A DNA stretch of 12,125 nt from Clostridia bacterium (GTDB taxonomy: Bacteria; Bacillota; Clostridia; Christensenellales; Borkfalkiaceae), in the NCBI GenBank assembly GCA_029063275.1, contig JAIDOO010000093.1, forward strand, positions 1 through 12,125. Reading direction: 5' to 3'. How positions within the stretch are numbered: the stretch's first letter is position 1; the number at the start of each line of letters is the position of its first letter. Position numbers and translations under genes: made by a program. The notes below the pieces were generated by a model. That model made no database searches, was not told the DNA's origin, and worked only from the letters and a program-made list of their open reading frames with translations. Below are positions 6,121-12,125 of the stretch, in pieces.

Positions 6121-6190
6121 TAAGCGTAAGTATCGGCGGTTGGACGTCCGCCGGACGAAAGGCTTTTGCCTGCGGTTTAGGTACGCGTCC
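6121..6190 (+). promoter_or_regulatory. Candidate tetrahydrofolate (THF class I) riboswitch in the folC leader
   Basis: The leader reproduces the core order of the THF-I riboswitch. TAAGT (6127-6131) is followed by a P3 stem CGGCGG/CCGCCG (6134-6139 with 6148-6153) with a GGACG-containing loop. Then comes ACGAA (6155-6159), a small hairpin AGGC/GCCT (6160-6171), and GCGGT (6172-6176). The loop GGACG (6142-6146) can form a pseudoknot with CGTCC (6186-6190), as in the known fold. P2 could be TAA-GCG (6121-6126) with TGC and TTA (6171-6173, 6177-6179) around a GGT bulge, the same bulge I recall in the Streptococcus mutans RNA. P1 is not evident. Position directly before folC-folP-folBK supports the call. 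Alternative: an unrelated structured leader, where GCGTA/TACGC (6124-6128 with 6182-6186) is the main stem. Confidence 0.5.
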
Positions 6191-6210
6191 TTAAAATATA
6201 TTTTTTTTCG

Positions 6211-6232
6211 GGCGCCACAGGGCGTTTTTTTT
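6211..6232 (+). terminator. Possible attenuator hairpin with T8 directly before the folC start
   Basis: GGCGCC (6211-6216) can pair with GGCGTT (6221-6226), two pairs being G-U, around an ACAG loop. The right arm runs into eight T residues that end exactly at the ATG. This resembles a weak intrinsic terminator and could be the expression platform of the upstream riboswitch candidate. It could equally hide the only Shine-Dalgarno-like AGGG (6219-6222). Stem stability is modest. Confidence 0.4.
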
Positions 6233-7375
6233 ATGGAAGAAATTTTTGAAAAACTGAACGGTATGCGCCAAAGCGGTTTTAACTTCGGCACGGATAGAAC
6301 ACGCACCGTTTTGGACAGGCTGAATAGCCCCGACAAAAAACTTAAAATAATTCATATCGCAGGCACCAACGGCAAGGGCTCGACTGCGGAATATTTAACT
6401 GATATACTCATAGCCGCAGGAAAAAAGACGGGCACTTTTACTTCGCCCGAGGTTTATAGCTATTTCGAGCAGTTCCGCATTAATGCAAAGCCCGTGCCCG
6501 CAGACGTTTTAGCCGACTGCTTTTCAAGAGCTTTTAACGCGGCTTCAAATCTTGGCGCAACTCCGTTTGAAATAGAAACAGCAGGCGCGCTTACGGCATT
6601 TGCGGAAAGCGGATGTGAATACGCCGTTATAGAGTGCGGGTTGGGCGGACTTACCGACGCGACCAACGCGATTGCAAAAAAGGAGGTTGCGGTAATAACC
6701 TCTATTTCCTTGGAGCATACCGCATATCTCGGCGGAACGATTGAAAAAATATGTGAACAAAAAGCGGGAATAATAAAAAACTGCCCTGCGGTTGTGAGCT
6801 CGCTTCAACCCGTTGAAGCGGAAGAGTACTTTAAAAAACTCGGCGCAGTGAAAGCGCCGCCCTGCGCATACAAGCTGAAAATGCAGGGCTCCGCCCAGCC
6901 TTATAACGCGGGCGCGGCGGCAACCGCCGCCGAAATTCTGGGCATTGACGCAAAGTTTATAAAATCGGGTATAGAAAATACCGTGCTTTCAGGCAGGCTT
7001 GAGGTTATCAAAACCGACAAAACCTATATTCTTGACGGCGCACACAATCCGCAGAGCTTTGAAAATCTGAAATCCTTTCTTGAAAAATACGACCGCGCAA
7101 AAAACACCGTAATATTCGGCTGTCTTTCCGATAAGGACGCGGGGCGGTGCTTAGACGCAATAAGAGATTGCGCGGACCGCATAATCGCCGTAACGCCTGA
7201 TTCTTACAGGGCGATGGACGGGGATAAAATTTTCAGCCTGTGCAAAAATTACTTCAAAAACGCAACGCGGGCGGACGGAATTTGCTCCGCGCTTGAACAG
7301 ACGGAGAGCGAAACCGTTACGGTCTGCGGTTCGTTTACGCTTTTAAAAGAAGCGAAGGATTGGATTTTAAAATGA
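6233..7375 (+). CDS. folC: FolC, dihydrofolate synthase / folylpolyglutamate synthase
   Basis: FolC ligates glutamate to dihydropteroate and extends folate glutamate tails using ATP. This 380-residue copy shows the Mur-ligase-like P-loop GTNGKGS (44-50), TSPE (70-73) where TSPHL is usual, ECGLGGLTDATN (134-145) for the usual EVGLGGRLDATN, SLEHTAYLGGT (159-169), EQKAGIIK (175-182) with the lysine that is carbamylated in studied FolC, GRLEV (254-258) and ILDGAHNP (266-273). It is shorter than the usual 420 or so residues, chiefly because the stretch between AGIIK and GRLEV is condensed. The ATG at 6233 gives the natural start (EEIFEKLNG); an in-frame TTG at 6140 lies inside the leader structure and was rejected. 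No strong Shine-Dalgarno is visible. The stop overlaps the folP start as ATGA. Confidence 0.94.
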   Translation: MEEIFEKLNGMRQSGFNFGTDRTRTVLDRLNSPDKKLKIIHIAGTNGKGSTAEYLTDILIAAGKKTGTFTSPEVYSYFEQFRINAKPVPADVLADCFSRAFNAASNLGATPFEIETAGALTAFAESGCEYAVIECGLGGLTDATNAIAKKEVAVITSISLEHTAYLGGTIEKICEQKAGIIKNCPAVVSSLQPVEAEEYFKKLGAVKAPPCAYKLKMQGSAQPYNAGAAATAAEILGIDAKFIKSGIENTVLSGRLEVIKTDKTYILDGAHNPQSFENLKSFLEKYDRAKNTVIFGCLSDKDAGRCLDAIRDCADRIIAVTPDSYRAMDGDKIFSLCKNYFKNATRADGICSALEQTESETVTVCGSFTLLKEAKDWILK

Positions 7376-8154
7376 TTATATCGGATAAAAAATTTGAAAA
7401 TTACACCTACGTAATGGCGATTATAAACCTGACCCCCGACTCGTTTTTCAAGGACAGCCGAAAGGATGAGTACACTGTTTTGAAGGCGGTTGAAAAGGCG
7501 GTTAAGGATGGCGCGGCGTTGATAGACGTAGGAGCGCAGTCCACACGCCCCGGTTATACCGAAGTAAGCGCGGACGAGGAAATTGCCCGCTTCGGGCGTC
7601 CGCTGAGGCTTATTAAAGAAAATTTCGAAATTCCCGTTTCGGTGGATACTTATTTTGCAAAGAGCGCAGAAGCCGCGCTCGATATAGGCGCGGATATGAT
7701 AAACGACGTATGGGGACTGTCGCACGACAGGGAAATGGCAAAGATAATCGCAAAACATAACGCGTCGGTGTGCATTATGCACAATGCAAAAAATACGCTG
7801 TCGGGCGATATATGGAAGCCTATAAATTCTTTTTTAAAGGAGCAGGCGGAGTTTGCGGTTTCAAACGGAATTGCAAAGGATAAAATCTGTCTTGACGGCG
7901 GGATAGGCTTTGCCAAAACCAAAGAGCAGAACTCGGAGCTTTTAAACGGCTATCACCGCCTTTCCGCACTTGGCTATCCTCTTCTTTTGGGAACGAGCAG
8001 AAAATCTTTATTCGGCGGCGAAATACAGGACAGGCTTGCGCCGACGGTTGAAAGCACCCGTCTTGCGGCGAGGAACAAAATTCTTTTCGTGCGCGTTCAC
8101 GACGTAAAGGAAAACGCGCAGGCAATCAAAGAATGTTACGAACAAAACAATTAA
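7372..8154 (+). CDS. folP: FolP, dihydropteroate synthase
   Basis: FolP joins hydroxymethyldihydropterin diphosphate and p-aminobenzoate to dihydropteroate; it is the sulfonamide target. The 260 residues form a TIM-barrel enzyme with all family motifs: NLTPDSF (19-25), DVGAQSTRPG (52-61), SVDTY (90-94), INDVWG (110-115), MHN (136-138), LDGGIGFAKT (174-183), GTSRKS (207-212) and RVHDV (241-245). Changes from the common forms include AQ for GE in the second motif and LDGG for LDPG in the pterin-loop region. The ATG at 7372 overlaps the folC stop (ATGA), with AAGGA 12 bases upstream, so translation is probably coupled. An in-frame TTG at 7360 was not chosen. The length is at the short end for the family. 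Confidence 0.95.
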   Translation: MIISDKKFENYTYVMAIINLTPDSFFKDSRKDEYTVLKAVEKAVKDGAALIDVGAQSTRPGYTEVSADEEIARFGRPLRLIKENFEIPVSVDTYFAKSAEAALDIGADMINDVWGLSHDREMAKIIAKHNASVCIMHNAKNTLSGDIWKPINSFLKEQAEFAVSNGIAKDKICLDGGIGFAKTKEQNSELLNGYHRLSALGYPLLLGTSRKSLFGGEIQDRLAPTVESTRLAARNKILFVRVHDVKENAQAIKECYEQNN

Positions 8155-8185
8155 TACGGAAAAAGCTTTAAATTTCCGTGAAGGC

Positions 8186-8191
8186 AGGAGG
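8186..8191 (+). promoter_or_regulatory. Strong Shine-Dalgarno of the folB/folK gene
   Basis: AGGAGG stands only 3 bases before the ATG at 8195, with no other start close by. It is a full match but at an unusually short spacing. Confidence 0.7.
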
Positions 8192-8194
8192 AAT

Positions 8195-8983
8195 ATGAAC
8201 GTAATACAAATCAGGGGGCTTGAATTTTCAGCCTGCCACGGCGTGAACCCCGACGAAAAAACCGCTCCCCAGAAATTTGTGATAGACGCGGATATAAAAA
8301 CCGATTTTTACGCCGCCGCAAAAAACGACGATATCGGCGGTACGGTCAATTATGCAAAAGCCTGCAAGGCAATTGCCGCTACCGTTCAGGACAATGTTTT
8401 CAATCTGATAGAAAAGCTTGCCTACGAGTGCGCGTTTGCGGTATTGGAAAATTTCAAAAGGGCGGAGGCGGTAACCGTTACCGTAAAAAAACCCGAAGCC
8501 CCTATGAGCAAAAAATTCGATTACGTTGCGGCTTGCGTAGCGCTTGAAAGAAACACCGCGTATCTGTCGCTCGGTTCGAGTATGGGCGATAAAAAAGCGT
8601 ATCTTGACAAAGCGGTAGCTCTTTTGGATAAAGTGCGCGGAGTAAAGGTTGAAAAGGTTTCTTCATACTTGCCGACAAAGCCCTACGGCGGTGCGGCTGA
8701 AAACGAATTTTTAAATTGCGCCGTAAAAATTTCAACTTTTCTTGCGCCCGAAAACCTGTTGTCTGAAATCCACGAAATAGAAAAACAGTGCGAACGCGTC
8801 CGCACCGTCCGCTGGGGCGACAGGACGCTTGATATCGACATAATATTTTTCGGCGACAAAATACTGCGCGGGCAAAACCTGACAATTCCCCATGCAGACT
8901 ATAAAAACCGCGATTTTGTTTTAACTCCCTTAAAGGAAATTGCAGAGGGCTTTATCTGCCCCGATACGGGCAAGCCGTTATGA
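8195..8983 (+). CDS. folK: FolB-FolK fusion: dihydroneopterin aldolase and HPPK
   Basis: This one 262-residue chain covers two consecutive steps. Residues 1-118 are dihydroneopterin aldolase (FolB), which cleaves dihydroneopterin to 6-hydroxymethyldihydropterin: GLEFSACHGVNPDEK (8-22), TVNYAK (50-55), IEKLAYECA (72-80) and VTVKKPEAPM (95-104, with the catalytic lysine region). Residues 120-262 are 6-hydroxymethyldihydropterin pyrophosphokinase (FolK): AYLSLGSSMGDKKAYL (122-137), the substrate-loop TKPYGG (161-166), the Mg-binding RWGDRTLDIDIIFFGD (206-221), and IPH with R239 (231-239). Fused FolB-FolK chains are known in several Bacillota. The gene follows folP after 40 bases and has its own AGGAGG site. 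The product feeds FolP directly. Nothing is missing from either domain. Confidence 0.95.
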   Translation: MNVIQIRGLEFSACHGVNPDEKTAPQKFVIDADIKTDFYAAAKNDDIGGTVNYAKACKAIAATVQDNVFNLIEKLAYECAFAVLENFKRAEAVTVTVKKPEAPMSKKFDYVAACVALERNTAYLSLGSSMGDKKAYLDKAVALLDKVRGVKVEKVSSYLPTKPYGGAAENEFLNCAVKISTFLAPENLLSEIHEIEKQCERVRTVRWGDRTLDIDIIFFGDKILRGQNLTIPHADYKNRDFVLTPLKEIAEGFICPDTGKPL

Positions 8984-9002
8984 CTTTTTCGGTTAAATAT
9001 GG

Positions 9003-9029
9003 TTTGTGCAGTATGCACAAATATTTTTA
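9003..9029 (+). terminator. Palindrome TTTGTGCA-gta-TGCACAAA with AT-rich tail after folB/folK
   Basis: Perfect 8-base arms (9003-9010 and 9014-9021) enclose three bases, starting 20 bases after the folB/folK stop, followed by TATTTTT. It may be a weak terminator of the folate operon, or, given its symmetry, a binding site for a dimeric repressor acting on the promoter candidate at 9037-9065. Confidence 0.4.
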
Positions 9030-9036
9030 AGAAATA

Positions 9037-9065
9037 TGTACAAACTGCAAAAATTATGATACACT
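9037..9065 (+). promoter_or_regulatory. Weak promoter candidate upstream of ppx
   Basis: TGTACA (9037-9042, four of six matches to TTGACA) and TACACT (9060-9065) are separated by 17 bases. The -10 is the same hexamer used before cvpA. A transcript from here would meet the hairpin with a T-run at 9092-9129 within about 55 bases. Confidence 0.35.
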
Positions 9066-9091
9066 TGTCCTATTAAGTAATTTAAACGGCG

Positions 9092-9129
9092 GCAACACAA
9101 AAGCCCGCATAGGGCTTTGTTGCTTTTTT
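9092..9129 (+). terminator. Intrinsic terminator upstream of ppx
   Basis: AAAGCCC (9100-9106) and GGGCTTT (9112-9118) pair around a 5-base loop; GCAAC (9092-9096) and GTTGC (9119-9123) extend the stem across a 3-base bulge. Six T residues (9124-9129) follow. It probably stops folate-operon transcription before ppx, and could attenuate any transcript starting at 9065-9075. Confidence 0.78.
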
Positions 9130-9232
9130 CGCACGCGCACCGCTTGCAATACGTTCGGTATTGTGATGCCGCCTCTTAATTTACGGATATTACGCAAACC
9201 ACAAATGCGAAAACGCGTGTCAGGAGATTAAT
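9130..9232 (+). other. Leader of ppx with a 9-base hairpin
   Basis: TTGCAATAC (9144-9152) pairs with GTATTGTGA (9158-9166), two pairs being G-U, and is directly followed by TGCCGCC (9167-9173), complementary to GGCGGCA at 9088-9094. AGGAG (9222-9226) is the ppx ribosome binding site. No coding frame is seen here. Confidence 0.45.
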
Positions 9233-10747
9233 TTGGAAAAGATAGGAATTATAGATTTAGGCTCTAACTCGGCAAGGCTCGTTATAGTAAACCTGTTTGC
9301 CGAAGGCTATTTTATGGTAGTGGACGAATTGAAAGAGAGCGTCCGCTTAGGGCAGGATATGGAGCGCGACGGCTTTTTGAAGCCCCAGCGCGTAGCCGAA
9401 ACGATTAAGACGTTAAAAATGTTCCGCCGTCTTTGCGACGCGAGCGGAGTTTCGCGCATTATCGCGGTTGCTACTGCGGCTGTGCGCCGCGCTAAAAACC
9501 AGCGCAGCTTTCTGGACGAAATTCAGGCGAGTTGCGGAATTAAAATCCGCGTTCTCACCGCCGAGGAAGAGGCGGTTTACGTTTACCGAGGCGTGATAAA
9601 CACTATGGACGTGCCCAAGGGACTTATTCTCGAAATCGGCGGCGGCTCGACCAAAGTGGTTTACTACAACAGAAGAAATATTTTAAATTACGCCACTATG
9701 CCCTTCGGCGCGGTTACTTTGACCGGTCTTTTTGCCGACGACGGCTTAAAGCCAGAACAGCAGGCGAAGAAGATAGAAGAGTTCTTCCGCGAGGAGCTTA
9801 AAAAGATAGAGTGGATAAACGAGGTTGACCCCGACGTTCAGATGATAGGCGTAGGCGGCTCGTTCAGAAATCTTTTCAAGATAAACAAAATCGTCCATAA
9901 ATATCCGCTCGACACCGTTCACAACTATTGCATGAGCGTTGAGGACTTCGACGCCGTTTACGATACGTTAAAGGTTTTGGACCTTGACAAAAAGAAGAAG
10001 ATAAAGGGTCTTTCGGCGGAGCGTGCGGACATTCTTCCCGCCGCGCTTGCGATAGTCAAGTCGTTTATTTCGTACTTCAATTTCGATAAATTCGTTATGT
10101 CCGGCGCGGGGCTCAGAGAGGGCATTATGTTCAACCAAGCCCTTCCCATAACCGAAGAAAAGCCTATTTCGGACGTGTTGAATTACTCGCTTACCACTTT
10201 GGTGAAGTATTACGACTGCGACGAAAAGCACGTCGAACACGTTGTTAATTTAAGTATACAGCTTTTCAAACAGCTCAGAGTACTTCATAAATTCCCCAGA
10301 CAGTATTTAAGAATTTTAAAGGTTGCGGCAACTCTGCACGACTGCGGAATGAAGATAAAGTACTACAATCACCAGCGCCACAGCTGTTATATGATTTTAA
10401 ACTCAAACCTTTACGGGCTTGCCCACAGGGATATAATCCTTGCGGCGTTTACCGCCTGCTGCCATAAAAAAGAGGACATCAATCTCTACGAATGGGCAAG
10501 ATACAAGGACCTTTTGGGCGAGGACGATATCGAAATCGTCAAGCGCCTCGGCGTGATTTTACGCATAGCCGAAAGTCTTGACAGGTCTATGTCGGGCTCG
10601 GTTAAATCGATAAACTGCGACATTCTCGGCGATTCGGTTATAATGAAAACCGAAGTCGAGGGAGAAGCAACTCTGGAAATCCGCGACGCAATGGCGGCAA
10701 GCGCGGAATTCAGAAAATCTTTCCGTAAAAATCTTGAAATTTTATAA
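9233..10747 (+). CDS. ppx: Ppx/GppA exopolyphosphatase-type phosphatase with C-terminal HD domain
   Basis: The enzyme family hydrolyses polyphosphate ends or pppGpp. This 504-residue protein has an N-terminal ASKHA-fold domain (about 1-300) with IDLGSNSARL (7-16), AVATAAVRRAKN (78-89), the catalytic-glutamate region TAEEEA (109-114), EIGGGST (134-140), GVGGS (206-210), SAERADILPAAL (261-272) and GAGLREGI (291-298). The C-terminal part (about 310-504) is an HD-type helical domain with LHDCG (368-372), HQRHS (380-384) and CCHKK (409-413). Exopolyphosphatase versus pppGpp phosphatase cannot be decided from sequence; two-domain length favours Ppx/GppA of the longer type. The start is TTG at 9233 with AGGAG 6 bases upstream, and the first motif begins at once. 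It has its own leader and lies upstream of maf and the mreB-like gene. Confidence 0.92.
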   Translation: MEKIGIIDLGSNSARLVIVNLFAEGYFMVVDELKESVRLGQDMERDGFLKPQRVAETIKTLKMFRRLCDASGVSRIIAVATAAVRRAKNQRSFLDEIQASCGIKIRVLTAEEEAVYVYRGVINTMDVPKGLILEIGGGSTKVVYYNRRNILNYATMPFGAVTLTGLFADDGLKPEQQAKKIEEFFREELKKIEWINEVDPDVQMIGVGGSFRNLFKINKIVHKYPLDTVHNYCMSVEDFDAVYDTLKVLDLDKKKKIKGLSAERADILPAALAIVKSFISYFNFDKFVMSGAGLREGIMFNQALPITEEKPISDVLNYSLTTLVKYYDCDEKHVEHVVNLSIQLFKQLRVLHKFPRQYLRILKVAATLHDCGMKIKYYNHQRHSCYMILNSNLYGLAHRDIILAAFTACCHKKEDINLYEWARYKDLLGEDDIEIVKRLGVILRIAESLDRSMSGSVKSINCDILGDSVIMKTEVEGEATLEIRDAMAASAEFRKSFRKNLEIL

Positions 10748-10749
10748 TT

Positions 10750-10778
10750 GTAATGCCGCTGAAAATACGCGGCATTAC
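10750..10778 (+). repeat. First inverted repeat between ppx and maf
   Basis: Perfect 10-base arms GTAATGCCGC (10750-10759) and GCGGCATTAC (10769-10778) flank a 9-base loop, three bases after the ppx stop. No T-run follows. Its right arm shares four bases with the next, longer inverted repeat, so only one of the two can form fully. Confidence 0.6.
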
Positions 10779-10826
10779 GTGTAGTTAACCCAAAAAAGTG
10801 CATCTTTTGAGGTTAACTACACGTAA
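10775..10826 (+). repeat. Second, long inverted repeat just before maf
   Basis: Perfect 16-base arms TTACGTGTAGTTAACC (10775-10790) and GGTTAACTACACGTAA (10811-10826) enclose 20 bases in which CAAAA (10791-10795) and TTTTG (10805-10809) extend the stem. It ends 9 bases before the maf ATG and has no T-run after it. Possible roles are an mRNA structure controlling maf translation, a processing site, or a small repeat element. Confidence 0.7.
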
Positions 10827-10835
10827 CTGTTTACT

Positions 10836-11387
10836 ATGAAATACATTCTGGCAAGCGCCTCGCCGCGTAGAAGGGAACTTTTATCGCAGGTATTAAATAA
10901 TTTCGAGGTCGTTCCCGCTAAGGCGGAAGAAAAAGTCAATCTTGCAATGTTTCCCGAAAAAATGGCTTGCGCCCTTGCCGAACACAAGTGCGACGAGGTG
11001 TTTAATGACCATACGGATTCAACCGTTATCGGGTGCGACACCGTGGTCTATTTCGAGGGCGAAATTTTAGGCAAGCCCAAAAACAGGTCGGACGCCGCGG
11101 CAACGCTGAAAAGGCTGTCCGGCAAAACTCACTACGTCATTACGGGCGTGTGCGTAAGAAACAAGTATAAAAAACTCATTGACTTCGACAAAACCGAAGT
11201 AAAATTCAACGTCCTTTCGGACGAATTTATTAAAATTTACACTGACGGCGGCTCGCCGCTGGATAAGGCGGGCAGTTACGGAATACAGGACGGCGGCATA
11301 GTAAAGGAATGCTTCGGCAGTTATACAAACGTGGTGGGACTGCCCGTAACGCTGGTAAGAAAAATGATTAACGAGGTACGCGAATGA
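10836..11387 (+). CDS. maf: Maf-family nucleoside triphosphate pyrophosphatase
   Basis: Maf proteins hydrolyse dTTP, UTP or modified NTPs to monophosphates, preventing their incorporation into nucleic acid. At 183 residues the protein has the usual size and motifs: SASPRR (7-12), GCDTVV (66-71), LGKP (78-81), SGKTHYVITGV (95-105), DKAGSYGIQ (143-151) and NVVGLP (165-170). This matches the YhdE/Maf dTTP/UTP branch better than the 7-methyl-GTP (YceF) branch, though subgroup assignment by eye is tentative. The ATG at 10836 gives the family N-terminus MKYILASASPRR, but no Shine-Dalgarno is visible; a long hairpin lies directly upstream. The stop overlaps the mreB-like start as ATGA, repeating the maf-mreB neighbourhood known from Bacillus subtilis. 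Confidence 0.95.
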   Translation: MKYILASASPRRRELLSQVLNNFEVVPAKAEEKVNLAMFPEKMACALAEHKCDEVFNDHTDSTVIGCDTVVYFEGEILGKPKNRSDAAATLKRLSGKTHYVITGVCVRNKYKKLIDFDKTEVKFNVLSDEFIKIYTDGGSPLDKAGSYGIQDGGIVKECFGSYTNVVGLPVTLVRKMINEVRE

Positions 11388-12125
11388 AAAGACTTGCAAT
11401 AGATATGGGTTCTAGCATAACCAAAATTTATATGCCCGGCTGCGGAGTGGTGCTTATGGAAGCGACCTGTATCGCGGTTGAAGAAATGATTGACAACGGT
11501 CAGAAAATTGTAAACATAAAGGCGCTCGGCGACAAGGCACGCGCACTTTCCGGCAGGTCGGCTGTCAACACCCATATAGTAAATCCCGTCGTAGAGGGCG
11601 ATATAGTAAACGAAACCCTGGCGGCGTGCCTTTTGGAATATTTTTTAAACAAGGTTGAAATAAGCAGGAGACAGGCAAAGCGCACGGAGGTTATGTTTAT
11701 TCTGCCCTGCGGCTGTAAACCTGCGTTAAAGGAAAAGTATCAGCGCATTGCGGACGCGTGCGGAATTTGTATGTCGTACTTCACCCTCAACCCTTTCGCG
11801 GCGGTGTTGGGTCAGAACGTGGCTATTAACGAAAGCACTCCTATGTTTTTAATCGATATAGGTTGCGGCATAACCAATATCGCGGCGCTCTCGCAGGACG
11901 GCATTATTTCGGGTATAAACGTAAATCTGGGCGGCGGCAATATCGACGTGCATCTTATCGATATGCTTGCCGACAAGTACAATATAAAGATCGGCGCGCT
12001 CACCGCCGAAAGATTGAAAAACACAGTCGGCAGTCTTTTGGACGACGACAACAAAATGACGGTGGTCGACGGCAGGGATGTCGAAACGGGCGCACCCGCA
12101 TCGGTTGCGATAAATTCTTCGCAGG
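11384..12125 (+). CDS. mreB: MreB-like actin-fold protein, C-terminus cut by the window edge
   Basis: 247 codons are present of an expected 330-345. MreB forms membrane-bound filaments guiding cell-wall synthesis. The phosphate-1 loop IDMGSSITKIYM (6-17) stands for the usual IDLGTANTLVY, and NPVVEGDIVNE (67-77) for RPMKDGVIADF. FILPCGC (105-111) stands for the ICVPSG-type strand, LIDIGCGITNIAALSQDGI (156-174) for the IDIGGGTTEIAVISLGGI motif, and IKIGALTAERLKNTVGS (201-217) for the IGERTAEEIKIEIGS block. GRDVETGAP (230-238) matches GRDLVTGLP. The order of motifs is fully MreB-like, but several highly conserved nucleotide-contact residues differ (IGCGIT in place of IGGGTT). It may therefore be a second, divergent paralogue (Mbl/MreBH-like) rather than the main MreB. 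ATGA overlap with maf supports coupled translation; mreC/mreD would be expected next. Confidence 0.83.
   Translation, partial: MKRLAIDMGSSITKIYMPGCGVVLMEATCIAVEEMIDNGQKIVNIKALGDKARALSGRSAVNTHIVNPVVEGDIVNETLAACLLEYFLNKVEISRRQAKRTEVMFILPCGCKPALKEKYQRIADACGICMSYFTLNPFAAVLGQNVAINESTPMFLIDIGCGITNIAALSQDGIISGINVNLGGGNIDVHLIDMLADKYNIKIGALTAERLKNTVGSLLDDDNKMTVVDGRDVETGAPASVAINSSQ

Noticed and set aside
6140..6232. Upstream TTG extension of folC
   Set aside because: It lies within the structured leader, has no ribosome binding site, and adds 31 residues foreign to FolC.
8502..8885. 127-residue minus-strand frame in folB/folK
   Set aside because: It is antisense to the fully conserved FolK domain and has low-complexity Arg/Cys content.
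9144..9172. TTGCAA as a -35 box for ppx
   Set aside because: At 17 bases distance the -10 position reads TGCCGC, which is not a promoter match; the TTGCAA is part of a hairpin.

Overview
The window looks like a chromosomal segment from an uncultured, spore-forming-lineage member of the Clostridia (Bacillota). That is inferred from gene content rather than from any marker: a YlmC/YmxH-family PRC-barrel protein, a DUF421 (YetF-like) plus DUF4363 gene pair, a CvpA-family membrane protein, maf followed by an mreB-like gene, and strong GGAGG-type ribosome binding sites mixed with TTG and GTG starts. No rRNA, tRNA, CRISPR array, transposase or integrase was seen.

The left part (about 1-3730) is visibly more AT-rich and reads as accessory DNA. 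A pentapeptide-repeat protein on the minus strand runs off the left edge. Divergent from it, behind a good sigma-A-type promoter, is a two-gene unit with an 8-base overlap. The first gene (356 aa) ends in what looks like a complete but divergent diadenylate-cyclase-like (DAC/DisA_N) domain. The second (430 aa) is a mostly helical protein I do not recognise. A VOC (glyoxalase-fold) gene follows, ended by two hairpins. The DAC-like pair is the best candidate here for an undescribed nucleotide-signalling or conflict system.

The middle part (about 3870-6060) has cvpA and a YlmC/YmxH-family gene with an unusual proline/cysteine-rich tail. A strong bidirectional terminator separates these from the convergent DUF4363 and DUF421 membrane-protein genes.

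From 6060 to 8983 is a compact folate operon, folC - folP - folB/folK fusion. Together these enzymes take dihydroneopterin through hydroxymethyldihydropterin, its diphosphate and dihydropteroate to dihydrofolate and polyglutamates. GTP cyclohydrolase and the dihydroneopterin triphosphate pyrophosphatase are not in the window. The leader in front of folC carries sequence and pairing elements that match the core of the class I tetrahydrofolate riboswitch, although its closing P1 stem is not evident.

The right part (9233-12125) has a Ppx/GppA phosphatase with a C-terminal HD domain, then maf, then the start of an mreB-like gene cut by the right edge. maf and mreB overlap as ATGA. The 249-base gap before ppx and the 88-base gap before maf are rich in inverted repeats. 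All assignments rest on reading motifs by eye; no database search was possible.
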